A stretch of DNA of 64,000 nt from Larix kaempferi (Eukaryota > Streptophyta > Pinopsida > Pinales > Pinaceae). Under the pieces are notes generated by a model, which searched no databases, was not told where the DNA came from, and worked only from the letters and a program-made list of their open reading frames with translations. The stretch lies in contig BSBM01000904.1 in assembly GCA_027924585.1 (NCBI GenBank), forward strand, positions 18,807,501-18,871,500. The letters are read 5' to 3'. Of the stretch, positions 45,724 to 58,190 are shown piece by piece; position 1 is the first letter of the stretch, and each line of letters begins with the position of its first letter. Made by a program: the position numbers and the translations under genes.

Positions 45724-48441
45724 TTTTTTAGCATTGGTTGTCATTGATGTCAATGATTTCAACTGAAGATGATGTCAACTGTTTGAGTGTTTGACTGTCA
45801 TTCAATATGGGGAGATTGCTGAGCATTGGTTTTCAATGATGTCAAATGAAGAGGATGTCAAGTGTTTGACTGTCCTTCAATGTCAAAGAGGATGTCAACT
45901 AATTCAATATGAATCACTAATATAAACCCAAGTAAAAGTGGATACAACATTCTAGCAGAAGTATGAAGAAGCCACTTTGAGGTACTCTATGCGCATGATA
46001 AAGAAAGCATGAACACCATAAGTATATGTGCAAATGGTGAAGGTGACAGATATGTATGCAAGTTTGGAGTATATCTAAGAGTGCATTCTGTCTGAAGATG
46101 TATATCAAGGATACAACACTCACGCAACTTTGGAGTATATCTAAGAGTGCATCAAGGATACATCTTGCAGGTGAAGTTTGAAGAAGTACATAAGATGATA
46201 CATCATGCAGATCCAGAAGCTACTTGATGAAGATACAGTTCAAGAAGAAACACAAGTAATGGATCCTATATCATGTGGCTCTTGCACAAAAATCAAGTCC
46301 ACCAAGTCATACTCTCTCATGACAACAAATTGAAGGAGTTGGTTGGACAATGGTACAAGTGCTCAAATTGCCAATAAGTTGGTTGAACAAATGAGACAAG
46401 TATGTAAGCAATCCTAAGCATTGTTTAGTTGATTGTTGGGAGTGCGCAAGAAGAAAGGAACAACAAATGGTCAAACAATCCTGAAAGCACACAAGCAAAG
46501 CCAATAAGAGGATGCTTTCAGTAAGTGGAACATGCACAAAATCCTAGAATTGTACAACGGTTGAAGATCATATATTAGAAAATTCCACAGTCGACGAACA
46601 ACAAGTGCACAAGTCCCACAAGTGATGACATGGCAGAAGCCAAAGTCCCACCAAGTAAACGTTGGAGTATGTGCATAATCCATAAAGTATCAATACACCA
46701 AGGGCGCATCACCCAAATGCAATGATGAAGAACGGGTCATAATCTCACTAAAGAGACACTGGAGAATGCGTAGATTACACAGAATATTGATATCACAAGG
46801 GAGCATTACCCACAAAGGATGATACATAAAATGTCAGGGATAGATCAAGATGAAGTGAAATATTGCGCACATACTATAAGGAAATGGTACATCAAGAGAG
46901 CAATGGTACACCACCAAGGTGTAAAGTCCCACCAAGTTGTGGACCTTGAGAGCGCTTGATACATCAGAGATGACACATCAATAGAGCAGATGGTGATACA
47001 TGGAATATGCACAATCTGTGAAATATGGAAGAAGGGATGCCACAAACAACTTGCAAACATACAATCCGTGTAGGACATGTATAAATAGAGATGCAAGTTG
47101 GAGATTGAAAGTTAGCTTGACAGCAAGAACATAAGTGTTTTTGTGTGAAAGTTTCAATTGTTTTTTCGGGCATCAAGGGGCTCGTGGAGAGAACAAAATG
47201 ATCTAGCAAAGAGCCAAATTCACACATGCAGTAAAATGAAGTTTTGATGGTGCGCAAAAAGATGTTGTAGACTTGTGATAGTTGCACAAACACTGAAAGA
47301 AAGAGATACTGAAGAATGCACAAGTGTTGGATATATCAAAGGACAGTATCACACTCAGCACGTCGATAGTCATAGAAGTTGAAGAGACATAAGCGCAAAG
47401 ACAAGCCGTAGTTTATCAGATATTGCACTAATGTCTGGCTGATGCATATGAACATAATCGAAAGTGTGTGAAGTTAAAGACTCCATCTGATGCACAATAA
47501 CATAAAAATAATAGAAATCGATAGGCGCATCACGATGGAGATGACTTGAGACAAGTGTGTTAAACTGAATGAACCAATTATTTGATGCACACGACGTCGC
47601 ATATTATTTGAGAGACTGCAACACTTAAATAGAACAGACACATCAAAAAGTGCATTGTTCCTTCTATTACTAGTGCTTCATTTCCAAACAACAAACTATC
47701 AATTGAAAGCACAATATCACTTGATCATTGTAGTCACGAAGAATAGATCGTTGAACCAGAAAATGCAGACTGCAAAATTAGCAGAGCACACAATACATGA
47801 AGTAAGTTATCAACAGAAGTGTGAGTTGAGAGGAATGAGAAGTCAAGTGATGTATGTAGTGCAATAATAGATCATAGTCTGCATACGAAGGTAGCGCACA
47901 TCAGGATCATCATCAGAAGACTTGAAGAAGTGCACAGAGTTGAAGTTCAATAAGGAAGTAATATATATTGGACATCAACGCGGTCGTACGGGGCAAGGAG
48001 ATAGGGATTTGGAGTTTCCTTCAGGTCGTTGCCTATAAAACAACAAAGAGACAGGGAGTCGTAACTTCCTTCAAGTTGGCACCTGTGAAACAAATTGACA
48101 GGGGGTCAGTGCCTCCTTCCAGTTGGTGCTGGAGAAAACACAGGGGGTTGGTGCCTCCTTCCAGTTGGTGATGGTAAACACAGGAATTTGGTGCTTCCTC
48201 GAATGTATTATTTCTCACTATAAAGAAACATTTCGTGGTTTTCTCCCATTTGGGTTTCCACGTAAGAAATTTGTGTGTTATGTGTTGATGATGTGGTGCA
48301 TATATGTGTGAATTTTTTATTTACTGATGCATAGGATAAGATAAATATTAATTAAAGGCTAGTCTGTTAAAGAAAGTAAAATCTGGTAATAACTGCGTTA
48401 ATACTATTCACCCCCCTCTCAGTATTAAATCGATTCCAACA
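45724..48441 (+). repeat. 3' LTR of the Sirevirus-like element
   Basis: About 2.72 kb, ending TTCCAACA. Its first bases are altered (tttttagcattgg instead of tgttgagcattgg). It shares with the 5' LTR the internal TGAGCATTGG copy (45820), the TATAAATAG box (about 47080) and the minisatellite (47991-48201). Considerable divergence from the 5' LTR indicates age. Confidence 0.9.
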
Positions 48442-50530
48442 CGGGGAATATTGAACAAATTGAGGGAGGCATTCCATTCCTCTTATACCCATGGCAATGT
48501 ATACAGGTTGATATACAACTCCTAGTTGTATGAAAAATTTATAGGTAAAGATGAGACATCGAACAAGGTTCAACTCTCACAAAGGGAAGTATGGACTATT
48601 CGTCACCCCAATTGATCTACAAATATTTAGAGAGAAAGGAGGGGGATAATTATTAGGTTTCTCTGTTATAAGGGGATAAAAAGAAAATTTTCTTAGTATT
48701 GAACTTTCCTTACCTCATATATACAAGTTGTTGTCATACAAAGTTAATGATGACCATTCCATGCCTTTTTGTTTTCTCCTAGTGGCATTTGTGGGTCTAG
48801 AGTCTTTACCCTTAATTTAACTGTATTTTTTAAATAATAAAATAAAACTTAAATTTTAAAATTATATATATTTGTTAATACTTAAAAGAAATTGATATCT
48901 TTATCGACATTTATTTTGATAAATTTTTAACATTGAAAAAATGAAATATATTTATTACATAAATAATAAATACACATATTATTATATATAGATATATTAT
49001 AAATACTATATACACACATCTTACGTAAATACCTTTATAAACATATCTTAGGTTGAGAGAATTTCAAGATTTTTAATTTGCACAAGAGAAATGTGCTTGA
49101 AATCCTCTAAACTATGTTAGACACCAATGGCATTCACTTTCAACTCAATAACCCTTTCCAGAAACGACAGATATGATTTCTATTACTCTAATTTTTGTAT
49201 GTTAGAATTGAAAATAATTTTAACTATTTGAATAACTCAATGTTGGAAGTATAATATTAACTCTTCAAACATCACGCCACAAAATACTTAAAAAATGAAA
49301 TAACAAGTCTCCAACAACTTCACAGAAACAAAACAGAAGCAACACATAAGAGAGAAGGGTAGGTTGTCTTGTCTTGCAAAGGGGGCCTAACTAATCAAGC
49401 ATTCTTTGTATGCACTTAAATTTTCCAAGACATCACATGCATAGGTGATGAGAAAAAAAATGCCTCGCGTTAATTCTCTCTTCCAATCCCTTCCAAAATG
49501 GAGAAGATGAAGAATATAAATACAATTTGAAAAAGTACAATGTTCCATTTGAATATCTTGGATAAATGATTTTTTTATACATATTAATATTGGTTGGGAT
49601 GACCTATAATTTAATCAAAATTCATGTTTTATTTAGAAAATTTATGTATGTCTACAAGAAATATATGACTGATCAACACTGCACCAAGGAAATGAGATAT
49701 TCTTGCAATTCACAACTTCCCTAGGGGTTTTTGGTGCATTCAAATTGGTTCATGATATCACTAAGAATTTCTTGCTGGTTCAACCAGAATAGGGAGGAAT
49801 TGTTTTGGTGAATTTTGACATGGCGGTTGGAAATGGTGCATTTTGAATAACTCAACAAATGCCATAATATTTGTCACTTTTCATAAGATAAGCACCATTA
49901 AAACAATATAAATATGTATGATATTTATAAAATGTTCACTATATGCTATATTAGGTCCTCTATACATGTGGGTTGTATATGTGGATCTCCCATGCCATTT
50001 TGATCATCTATAGTCATGGGTGAGTGCAAAAATGCCCCATTCTGTACCAAATCATAGTGAATATTTGTTTAAGCATGTGCAATATATAGTTCCATGTTTT
50101 ATGTCTAAAACTTATCTAATTACGCGAAAATTTCCTTTGAATACCTTCATTAAGGGTCAAAAACATGTTATGATGGTTAATTCAAGCAAGATAAATTTGA
50201 TTATTAATAAACCTAGCTCAAAGAATAATCACATAATAAAAAAAAATTCCCACGGAAAAAAAAAATTAAAAAATGTACTTTTATTTTTAGTAAAAAAACA
50301 TACATTCCAAAGGTGAGAAAAGCACATTCATATAAATATCACCATACTTCTCTACTTGTAACATTCTTAGAATAACTGACATTCTGTCACTATAACAATC
50401 ATGTTTGAAATTACATCAAAGTCAAACAAAAATATTATCAACACAACATGTTATCATCATCCCAGTTCTATATCATAAACATCTCTTCAAGGAGACCTTC
50501 ATTTGATTTGAATCATGCCCATTGTATGTA
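48442..50530. other. AT-rich spacer
   Basis: No gene, RNA or transposon end recognised. There are long A/T runs around 48830-49010 and 50230-50300. Short frames (for example 50020-50316) lie in homopolymer-rich sequence and look non-coding. Confidence 0.55.
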
Positions 50531-50539
50531 TTCACCTTA

Positions 50540-51120
50540 TAATGTCCATGTCTTAATGCCAAACCCTTTTAGATAGTCAACCAACCACCACATTATGTGC
50601 ACGAGAGATATGATAATATCGGACTTGCAAAATAGAAATTGATATGTTCGAAAAGTCTGATGAGAAATATTTTGAAGATTTATTTCTTGTATCTAAGCTT
50701 CTTGATTCATCCATTGTATAACAAGTAAGGAATGACCATATACTAAGGCCAAAGGAATATTATGAGAATTCACAAATTTTAGAAGAGAGAGTAGAGTTAA
50801 AAATTTAGCTTGATTGTTAGACCCTGACCCTGCAATTGACTTGAATGTAAAATAGTGTTCGTGATTAATATAAAAAACAAACCATAAGCCATAGATGGAA
50901 TCTCGGCCTTGACAGGTCCCATAAAAATGGGCCCAAGGATCACTTTGGTCAATCTCCATAGATGGAATCTCGGCCTTGACAGGTCCCATAAAAATGGGCC
51001 CAAGGATCACTTTGGTCAATCTCCATAGATGGAATCTCGGCCTTGACAGGTCCCATAAAAATGGGCCCAAGGATCACTTTGGTCAATCTCCACTGCATCA
51101 CATAATAATATATAACCCAA
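50540..51120 (-). pseudogene. retroelement RNase H fragment with internal triplication
   Basis: The minus strand reads a type I RNase H-like fragment: SDPWAHFYGTCQG (first strand region; the usual D in F-D-G is Y), then INHEHYFTFKSIAGSGSNNQAKFLTLLSLLKFV, then LALVYGHSLLVIQWMN, and in another frame HISRAHNVVVDYL. These correspond in order to the DG, E-(A)L, DS and HN regions of RNase H in plant retroelements. The frame is broken several times, and the N-terminal part is present three times because of a 67-bp tandem repeat. No reverse transcriptase was found next to it. Confidence 0.65.
50891..51091. repeat. three-copy 67-bp tandem repeat
   Basis: Units begin atagatggaatctcggcctt at 50891, 50958 and 51025 and are practically identical, so the amplification is recent. 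67 is not a multiple of three, so each unit is read in a different frame of the RNase H remnant. Confidence 0.95.
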
Positions 51121-54100
51121 CATACAAGATATGTGTATAGGGTACACAAGTAACTTTAAGATGGGGTAAAAAATATTAAATAATTAATTTGCATGATGAT
51201 TACAAATGGGGTTTAGACTTCTATTATATAGGAGTTAGGTTACCTTTAGACACAACCCCTAACCATAGGTGAGGGACCACTAGGACCCCTACTAACACTC
51301 ATGTGATTGTAATCTAACCACTAAAAGTGTATAAACATAACCCACTAGGAACATAAGATGCCTCTTAAATGGTTTCATTACCAAGACAAGAATAGTCACA
51401 ATATTAATAACTTGCCCCTTTAAGATTGACTTGGATACAAAAATAATGAAAGGAGGAAGAATAAGACAACCTTAATGTTTACGATTAACATATCAATACA
51501 TCATCACTCATATATTTGATCAAGTAAATATTACATCCCATCATCCCAACTTAATATACACTTGGGAAAGATGCAGTAAAAATGTTCATATAATAATTAC
51601 AATAACCCCCCCTTAGTGTTTAATTGGGTAGGGAATAAAATGATGGCCAATGATGACATAAAATTGATCATAACAAGTTGAAGAAACAACTCTCAACAAA
51701 GTCCTCCTTTAGAATTGAAACCTCCAATAAATAAAAAATTCTCCACACAAACCTCTTTTGAATAGACGAAGCAAATTTAGGTTTTTACAAGAGAGCATGT
51801 GCATGAATGGTCATAGTGTGAAGTCCAATGCCACAACATTGCCAAAGAACAAAAACCTCTAAGAAATGACATCGAGGATAACAACGAATATGTTGATGTC
51901 AAGAATGTTCTAATGATGTTGTCGTTAAAGGTTAATGTTTAATATCAACAAGAATGCTCCAACCAAGAGACCCAACCATGCACTTCCTAGGTAATAGGAT
52001 CAAATGGCTAAACAAGTGCTCCAAACACAACTTGCGACAAGCTGGTATATGGACATCCAAAATGTGTCTCCCACCATGCATTCCTGCAAAAGGGAAGCAA
52101 CAAAGAAATGCTATCACCAAAAAAATGTTAGGAAAATATTTCTAATATATTAATCAGTCATAAATATAAATAAGGATTGTGTATCTATATAGTGGAGGAA
52201 CTAGCTATATAGTGGATGAAACTAGTCAATGATATGTACTCAAACAAGAGTTCAAATGTCATCATAACCAATTATCAATACAACCATAATTAGTGTTTAT
52301 AGTAGGCATTGATCCAAAATTTTGCCATACACACTTCTTAAGTATCAATCTATATGAAGAATTGTTATCATACCAATAGGTATGGTAATAATAATTTTGT
52401 TACCTATAAGGAAAGCGTGAATCCCTCCTCTCTATAATTAGGATGTCAATATGGCTAAGATGCAGGTGGAGAATAATTTGTTTATGAGGACCACAAGGTG
52501 TAGGATATGGTTCCTACAAATCTATAGTAGAATAATAATTACATGGTGCAAATTCAAGTTCAAATATATCATTAATGAATGGATTAATGGTGTGAGATTT
52601 TGTTAATCTAAAACAATAGAAATAGAGGGATCAGGGTGGCTTTCATCTGGTTATGAACTATCAAAAATTTCCAAGACATACTCTCACTAATCTCATCTTA
52701 AATTCAATAAAGCAATAATGGCATGCCCATGTTTACCAAGTCTACAACCTATGTAACCCATTTTTTTATGTAATTTAGAACCAATGCCCTATGCATGTTT
52801 CTTAAAGTTAGAAGGTTGTTCATGAATAACCACTAATATATGAGAAAACAAATAAAAAAAGACAAATGAAATATTTATTATACATATCAAATTCCTTTTT
52901 GCAACATGTCGAGTACTTCTGCCCACTCCCTTATTTCATAATCACTAATGTTACGAGAAGATGATGCATGGATGTCCATTGGTGTAAGGTTTGATGCATG
53001 ATTGATAAGCCAAGTTTCTTTTTGTGACAAGTTGGTGAACATTCTCATCCAAACGATCAAGTGTTTATTCCTTCTACTTCATCTAGGTCTTTTTGTGACA
53101 AGTTGGTGAACATTCTCATCCAAACGATCAAGTGTTTATTCCTTCTACTTCATCTAGGATACTTTGAAAGATAATATTCATAGTTTCTTCCATATGTCCA
53201 ACGAAGTGTCCAACTATCAACACGTTCAATGTACTTTTTACAAAGAAAAACAAGAAACTTAGAAATTCACTCAAAAGAAAGTCTGATTTTACTAATTTAA
53301 TCCTCTAATTTACCTTTAGTACTGAATCTCTATCCATTTTTTCTTATAGAAGGTTCTAATGGAGGTGTTGCATATTTTGAGTGGACTTGTCCTTCTCATC
53401 CAATTGAGGAAATAGGAGATCGTAATCATGTTCTGAATCTTGATACTCATCAAAGAGTCTAACATTGTGATTTTGTAAACCTTCTCACAAAATTGGTTAA
53501 TAGAGTCCTTCAATGAATTGACCTCACTACGACATTGAGTAATTAGTTTCATGCATTAATGAAATATTATATTTCTAAATCAGGGAAACATCCTTCTCAT
53601 GACAATTATGGAGTAGTTCTTCTTCTTATGGTGTTTTTGAAGAATATCTTATTCACAACTTTTTTGGAAAAAGTGATTCTTATTCTTCAACATCAAGACC
53701 ATCCATTACAAAAAAAATGTATACTATGCAACTAGTAATGTGGAGAGATTAAGTTGCAAAGAGTTTGGATGGGGCACACAGTGCGAGGGACACCACAAAA
53801 ATAGGTAAAATATCGTATTTTACCTTTTAAAAAGTGACAACAAAAATAATCTCCCTCTTCGAGGAAATAATTAAATAATTTCCTAAGTCATATATAACTT
53901 TAACTTTTCCACCTTTATTAAGAAGAAAAAACACTTTGATTTGTACACTTTTAAATATGTTTTCCCTCAACGAGGGCATTGAAATGGAAATTTATTGCTA
54001 TCAAGAATGTCTCTCAACTCATTGAAGACATACTTTGGATAAGATTCCATGGTTGGGGGTATCTATTCTTCCAAAATTGTTGAAGACTTGCACTTGGTCT

Positions 54101-55641
54101 TAACCACTTGAAGTGGCCCACTTGCATAGGAAAGATGGTTCATAGGTAGGCAAGCATGTTTTTGAAGATATCTGAACCTTGTTAAGGGAATGAAATTACC
54201 ACACTTTACCAACTAATACTTTCAATTTGACTTTTTCAAATGATTGTCAACTATGTAAACCCTCCAAAAAAATGAGTAATAGTGGGATTGAACAATGATC
54301 ACCCCACAAAGTAAGTTAATCTTGTAGAAAACAAATACTCTTTTCGACAACAAATTTAATGATAATTTGGAAACAATTCTATACATGATCATAGTTCTAC
54401 CATGATCCATGCATGGTGGAACAATTCCCTTAAGGGTTATGCCCAATTCCAAATTGACCAAAAACTTGTCAAAAAATGAGTCAGGGCTCCAAATCAACGA
54501 GAACTTTGACTTTTTACAACTAGGGGGCAGTGTGCTACAAGATTAGGCAATTCCTGCATTTACCCACTACAACCCAACAAAATTTACCAATTATAACCTT
54601 CTTGAATACCAAAAACATATGTTTTGAATATCCATGCACATAAATTTAGCGTGGGGGAGGTGAGCTTCATTATAATTACTTCTGTAACTCCAATAAAAAC
54701 ACAAGGATTGAACTTTACTATCCTCCATATTGAGAACATCACCATTTAAATACCCACTATTTTTAGGGTGTTTATGCCCTAAAACCAAACAAAAACCTTC
54801 TATGTATATGATATAATCCACACGTATACCATAATGATTAAAGGATACGAACCACACAAGTGTCTTTGGAAAACTACATATAAAATATCAACAACATTTC
54901 CACCCTTTGAACTAATTGCTTTATTTGTAGCCTTCCCTATGAGTTATTGCAAGCTTGGAAAACCACATAGAGGGACAACATCTATTGCACTGAGAAGAAT
55001 AGGACCATGAAACTTGCTCAAAATTGAACCGGGTTTTTGTCACTAGTTACAAAAGGTCCTTTACTAGAGATCATGGATTACTATAAGAGTATCACACAAG
55101 GTTAATAGGCAATGCAAGGTTGAATATGGCAATGGGCCACAAAAGAAATGAATTATCCTACATTTTCAACCATACTTGTACTTCACATGATGTTTTTATT
55201 TTTATTTTTAAAATTCAATAGTAAAGTACTATGATCTATTATTCAATCCTTTTAGAGTATGAACATATAAGGTTTATACAATTAATCCAATCTTTAAGGG
55301 TGTATAAACATAACCCTTTGAGACTACAAGAAACCCATGAAAGGGTTCTACAACTAAGACAAGATTAACCACCTTAGCACTATTCATGATTTGGTGAATG
55401 ATAAGGTCTAAAATGGTCCCATATATAATTTATCATATTCTTTTGATTATCATCATTAAAAATCCAAGGGGTGTTATAGGTCTTCTTAATTGAACCAAAA
55501 TCGATATTCAAAAAGCCAAAAACTCAAAACTGTCAAAAATAGATTGGAGGTTGAAACTAGTACCATGATTTGTTAGATTAGGTGTTGCTACTGACAAATA
55601 TGTATTAAGGAAACCAAAGATGCGTCCCCAAACCTAATTTG
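51121..55641. other. AT-rich spacer, decayed repeats
   Basis: No gene recognised. A polypurine-like tract on the minus strand (AAGGGGGGG, about 51605-51614) and a weak similarity between 51300-51400 and 55290-55390 (both contain gtgtataaacataaccc) suggest remnants of an LTR element, but ends could not be fixed. The minus-strand frames at 54222-54497 and 54591-54857 match no family I know. Confidence 0.45.
53017..53158. repeat. two-copy 71-bp tandem repeat
   Basis: Identical units (tctttttgtgacaagttggt...) at 53017 and 53088. Confidence 0.92.
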
Positions 55642-56313
55642 TGTGAAATTATGGAATACAACAGATCATTGAGCTTGGGAATACCTCACGGTGACAGAAT
55701 TAGCAAGGTAGAAGATTTACAGTGAAATCTAGCAAGAATTGAGCAGTAAAATCAAACATGCAAAGAAACTCAGATGTGCATCAAAACTGGTGGGATATTC
55801 CATTAATATGTATAATAAAAGAATATAGTACAATAGAGGAAATTCGACTACCCAGGAGGAATTCGAATCCATCACAGTCTAGCATAGGAATGATCCCTTC
55901 TATAGTGCTCTGATAGTTGCAAACTCAACTGAATGTCAGTTCACTGAAGCCACTGTCAGTTAATTGATCATGAAAGGAACATTAGTGAGTTTTCCATGCA
56001 AAATAGGATAGAGGGGGCTCATTAGTTGATATTTAGTGGCAATCGAAGCTCAAACCCCCTACTACAGTCATGAACTCAGGTGGACTGAACCAGATCATTG
56101 AGTTAGCTCCTAAAATCTAGGGAATTGACTCTGCATTGCCTAAATTAATGCATGCATGCATGGACTAAATTCATACATGGAGGGCGTATCAAGTGGCTAA
56201 TGAGTCATATATGACAACTGAACACCACTAGGGGGTCAACAACAACATCCAATACTAAGAAAAAGAGAAAAATGCTAAGGTGGACAAAGGTTGGATTATT
56301 AATTATCTTAACA
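55642..56313 (-). repeat. solo LTR of a Copia-like family
   Basis: About 670 bp. On the minus strand it begins TGTTAAGATAATTAATAATCC and ends ATAATTTCACA. It is homologous along its length to 59784-60440 (shared acaacagatcattgagctt and gtggcaatc-aagc-caaacccc). No primer-binding site or polypurine tract adjoins it and no partner lies within reach, so it is a solo LTR. The flanks (atttg / ccccatt) are not a target-site duplication, so it may have formed by recombination between different copies. Its right end lies about 45 bp from the endoglucanase-like coding sequence. Confidence 0.75.
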
Positions 56314-56508
56314 CCCCATTAATCCAAACTTAGACAACTTGGGCCCTGGTAATTGAATGGGAGGAAGCTTTCCAGATCTCTGAGCTTCATAAAACAATAT
56401 GCTCTTGCTCAAGGCATCACCATAGTCATGTCCTGCTGCAACACTCCCCACCACCACTGACATGAATACTGTCAATAAAAACAACAACAATGAAAATAAT
56501 GAAGCCAT
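56308..56508 (-). pseudogene. GH9 endo-beta-1,4-glucanase, 5' fragment
   Basis: A 66-codon frame from the ATG at 56506-56508. Residues 1 to about 25 form a signal peptide (hydrophobic [18 protein letters not shown], then SVAAG). Residues of about 26-50, [20 protein letters not shown] then KLPP, match the mature N-terminus of secreted plant GH9 cellulases, which act on cell-wall glucans. The match stops at KLPP. The next 16 codons are unrelated and end in a stop as the solo LTR begins. The DAGD region with catalytic Asp should follow within about 30 residues and is absent, so the fragment cannot be an enzyme. A TATA box and leader are in place upstream. It could be a truncated pseudogene, or a transcribed short secreted peptide; the second is speculation. 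Confidence 0.8.
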
Positions 56509-56605
56509 GGGTAATACACAGAATTGGACTGCAAATTGAGAGAAGCCCTAGCTGTAGTGCAAGTATGAGAAGAGATAGTGTGATGCCATTGAGAGAATGA
56601 GAAGA

Positions 56606-56613
56606 ATTTATAA
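56606..56613 (-). promoter_or_regulatory. TATA box of the endoglucanase fragment
   Basis: TTATAAAT on the minus strand, about 100 bp before the ATG, in a position typical of plant promoters. Confidence 0.6.
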
Positions 56614-56649
56614 GACCAGTGTGGTTCCTGTGATGTCAATATTCTGAAT

Positions 56650-57540
56650 TTGAATTGTCCTCACACCTAAAATTATATGGCCACGTTCTCTTTGAGGGTT
56701 GGGAGTAGTTTGGGAAGAGAGCATGACCTCTCCAATTCCCAAGATCTATCCCTTACTATTATGAAAAAAAGCTCATTAATTCACCTATACTTGGCAGTTT
56801 CTCATTATGTCCCTTGTTGTAAAAATACATAGAGTAAAACAATTTTCTAGCTTGCATATGCACTTGTAATCTAACAAACAAAATGAAAATTTAAGATGGT
56901 CAAATACTATGGGTACTGAGCAAACATACCTTTTTTTTCAACCTCATTTGGTTGTGCATCTGCAATTTTTAATGCTCCTAATAAAAGGGCATATAAGACG
57001 CACAACAAACTCTTTGTGAGAAGAACACATGAAAAATGACAGATCTCCTCCATTTGGAATAGAGATTTACGACCATAACTTCCTGTCTCCTCACTGACGA
57101 TAGCATCTCATGTTCAAATTGCATACGTCATGATTGTTGTGATCTCCAAGTGGGGTGCATGTGAAAGGTGGGGGCTTCTGATTTTCCCAACGTCGTCATG
57201 GTGTAACTAGTCTGTTTAGTTCAACTTTCAACGCCGCATTTTACTACTCCATTGCATGTGCTATTCTTTAGTCGTTGTATCCTATTTTTGGAAAATTTAT
57301 ATATTACCTCTCACTATTTAAATGTATCACTAGTGTCCCAGTAGATCTAAAAACTTGCCAAATATATTGTAAAATTAGTCAACTCAATTTAAAAGGGACA
57401 AATTTAGTAGTTTAGTGTGTAAAAAGGGACAAATTATTAGTTTAGTGTGTAGATAGTTGTCAAAGAGAAAGCATTAATTTATTTTCTTGGAAGATGGAAA
57501 AATCTATCATAACTTAGTTTCTTTTTTATATTTTAACTTA
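56650..57540. other. presumed upstream region of the GH9 fragment
   Basis: No gene or repeat recognised. On the minus strand this is the promoter side of the endoglucanase fragment. Confidence 0.4.
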
Positions 57541-58190
57541 GAGCCTAGGATTTAGAGATCTCCAGTATGGGGGAGATCTTGTTAGTCGAGTGTTTGTCGA
57601 GTAACAAAATAATACAAAGTAACCAAAAAAAGAATAATACAAAGTAAAAAGTAATAAATATTATGTCGGCCATAAACAAAAAAGAATAATACAAAGTAAA
57701 AAGTAAATATGAGACTTAAACTAGAGACTTTAGAGCTCCCAGTATGGGGGAGATCTTGTTAGTCGAGTGTTTGTCTAGTTTGTCAAGTGTTTGTCAAGTA
57801 ACAAAATAATACAAAGTAACCAAAAAAAATAATACAAAGTAAAAAGTAATAAATATTATGTCGACCATACACAAAAAAAGAATAATACAAAGTAAAAAGT
57901 AATAAATATTATGTCGACCATAAACAAAAAAAGAATAATACAAAGTAAAAAGTAATAAATATTATGTCAACCATAAACAAAAAAAGAATAATACAAAGTA
58001 AAATGTAAATATGAGACTTAAACTAAAGACTTTAGAGCTTAGGATTAGGTGGTAAATATTATGTCCGCCATAAACAAAAATGAATAATACAAAGTAAAAA
58101 GTAAATATGAGGTTTGCACCTCGGGAGATTTGATCCCTCTCGGTGCTTGATAGAGCCTAGGATTTGGATCTAGTATTTTGATGCCATGTA
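57541..58190. repeat. nested tandem array, about 55-bp units
   Basis: About six variants of a unit containing aataatacaaagtaaaaagt and aatattatgtcgaccataaa, embedded in a longer period that also repeats agtatgggggagatcttgtt (57567 and 57738) and atgagacttaaact (57708 and 58011). It directly replaces the 3' half of the Copia B RNase H and everything after it. Confidence 0.88.

Larger units (their letters stand above)
35473..48441 (+). mobile_element. Sirevirus-like Copia retrotransposon, 13 kb including a nested element
   Basis: Two direct repeats of about 2.7 kb (35473-38175 and about 45724-48441) flank a Copia gag-pol remnant on the plus strand. Sirevirus-like traits are the long LTRs, a gag knuckle of the FGHKA-NC type, an integrase-RT region with DSGCSKHMTG, and several copies of an AAGGGGGAG-like polypurine tract upstream of the 3' LTR. 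Many stops and shifts make it dead. A younger 2.95-kb element (40628-43578) is inserted in its reverse transcriptase. The flanking pentamers are cagag and cgggg, so a target-site duplication is not convincing. Without the nested insert the element is about 10 kb. Confidence 0.9.

Noticed and set aside
35468-48446. cagag / cgggg as target-site duplication of the Sirevirus-like element
   Set aside because: Two of five bases differ; not strong enough to claim.
54222-54857. Two minus-strand frames of about 90 codons
   Set aside because: No recognisable family, AT-rich composition like the surroundings, and no supporting promoter or splice structure.
57541-58190. Array considered as a CRISPR-like structure
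   Set aside because: Units are contiguous variants with no unique spacers, in a plant nuclear context.
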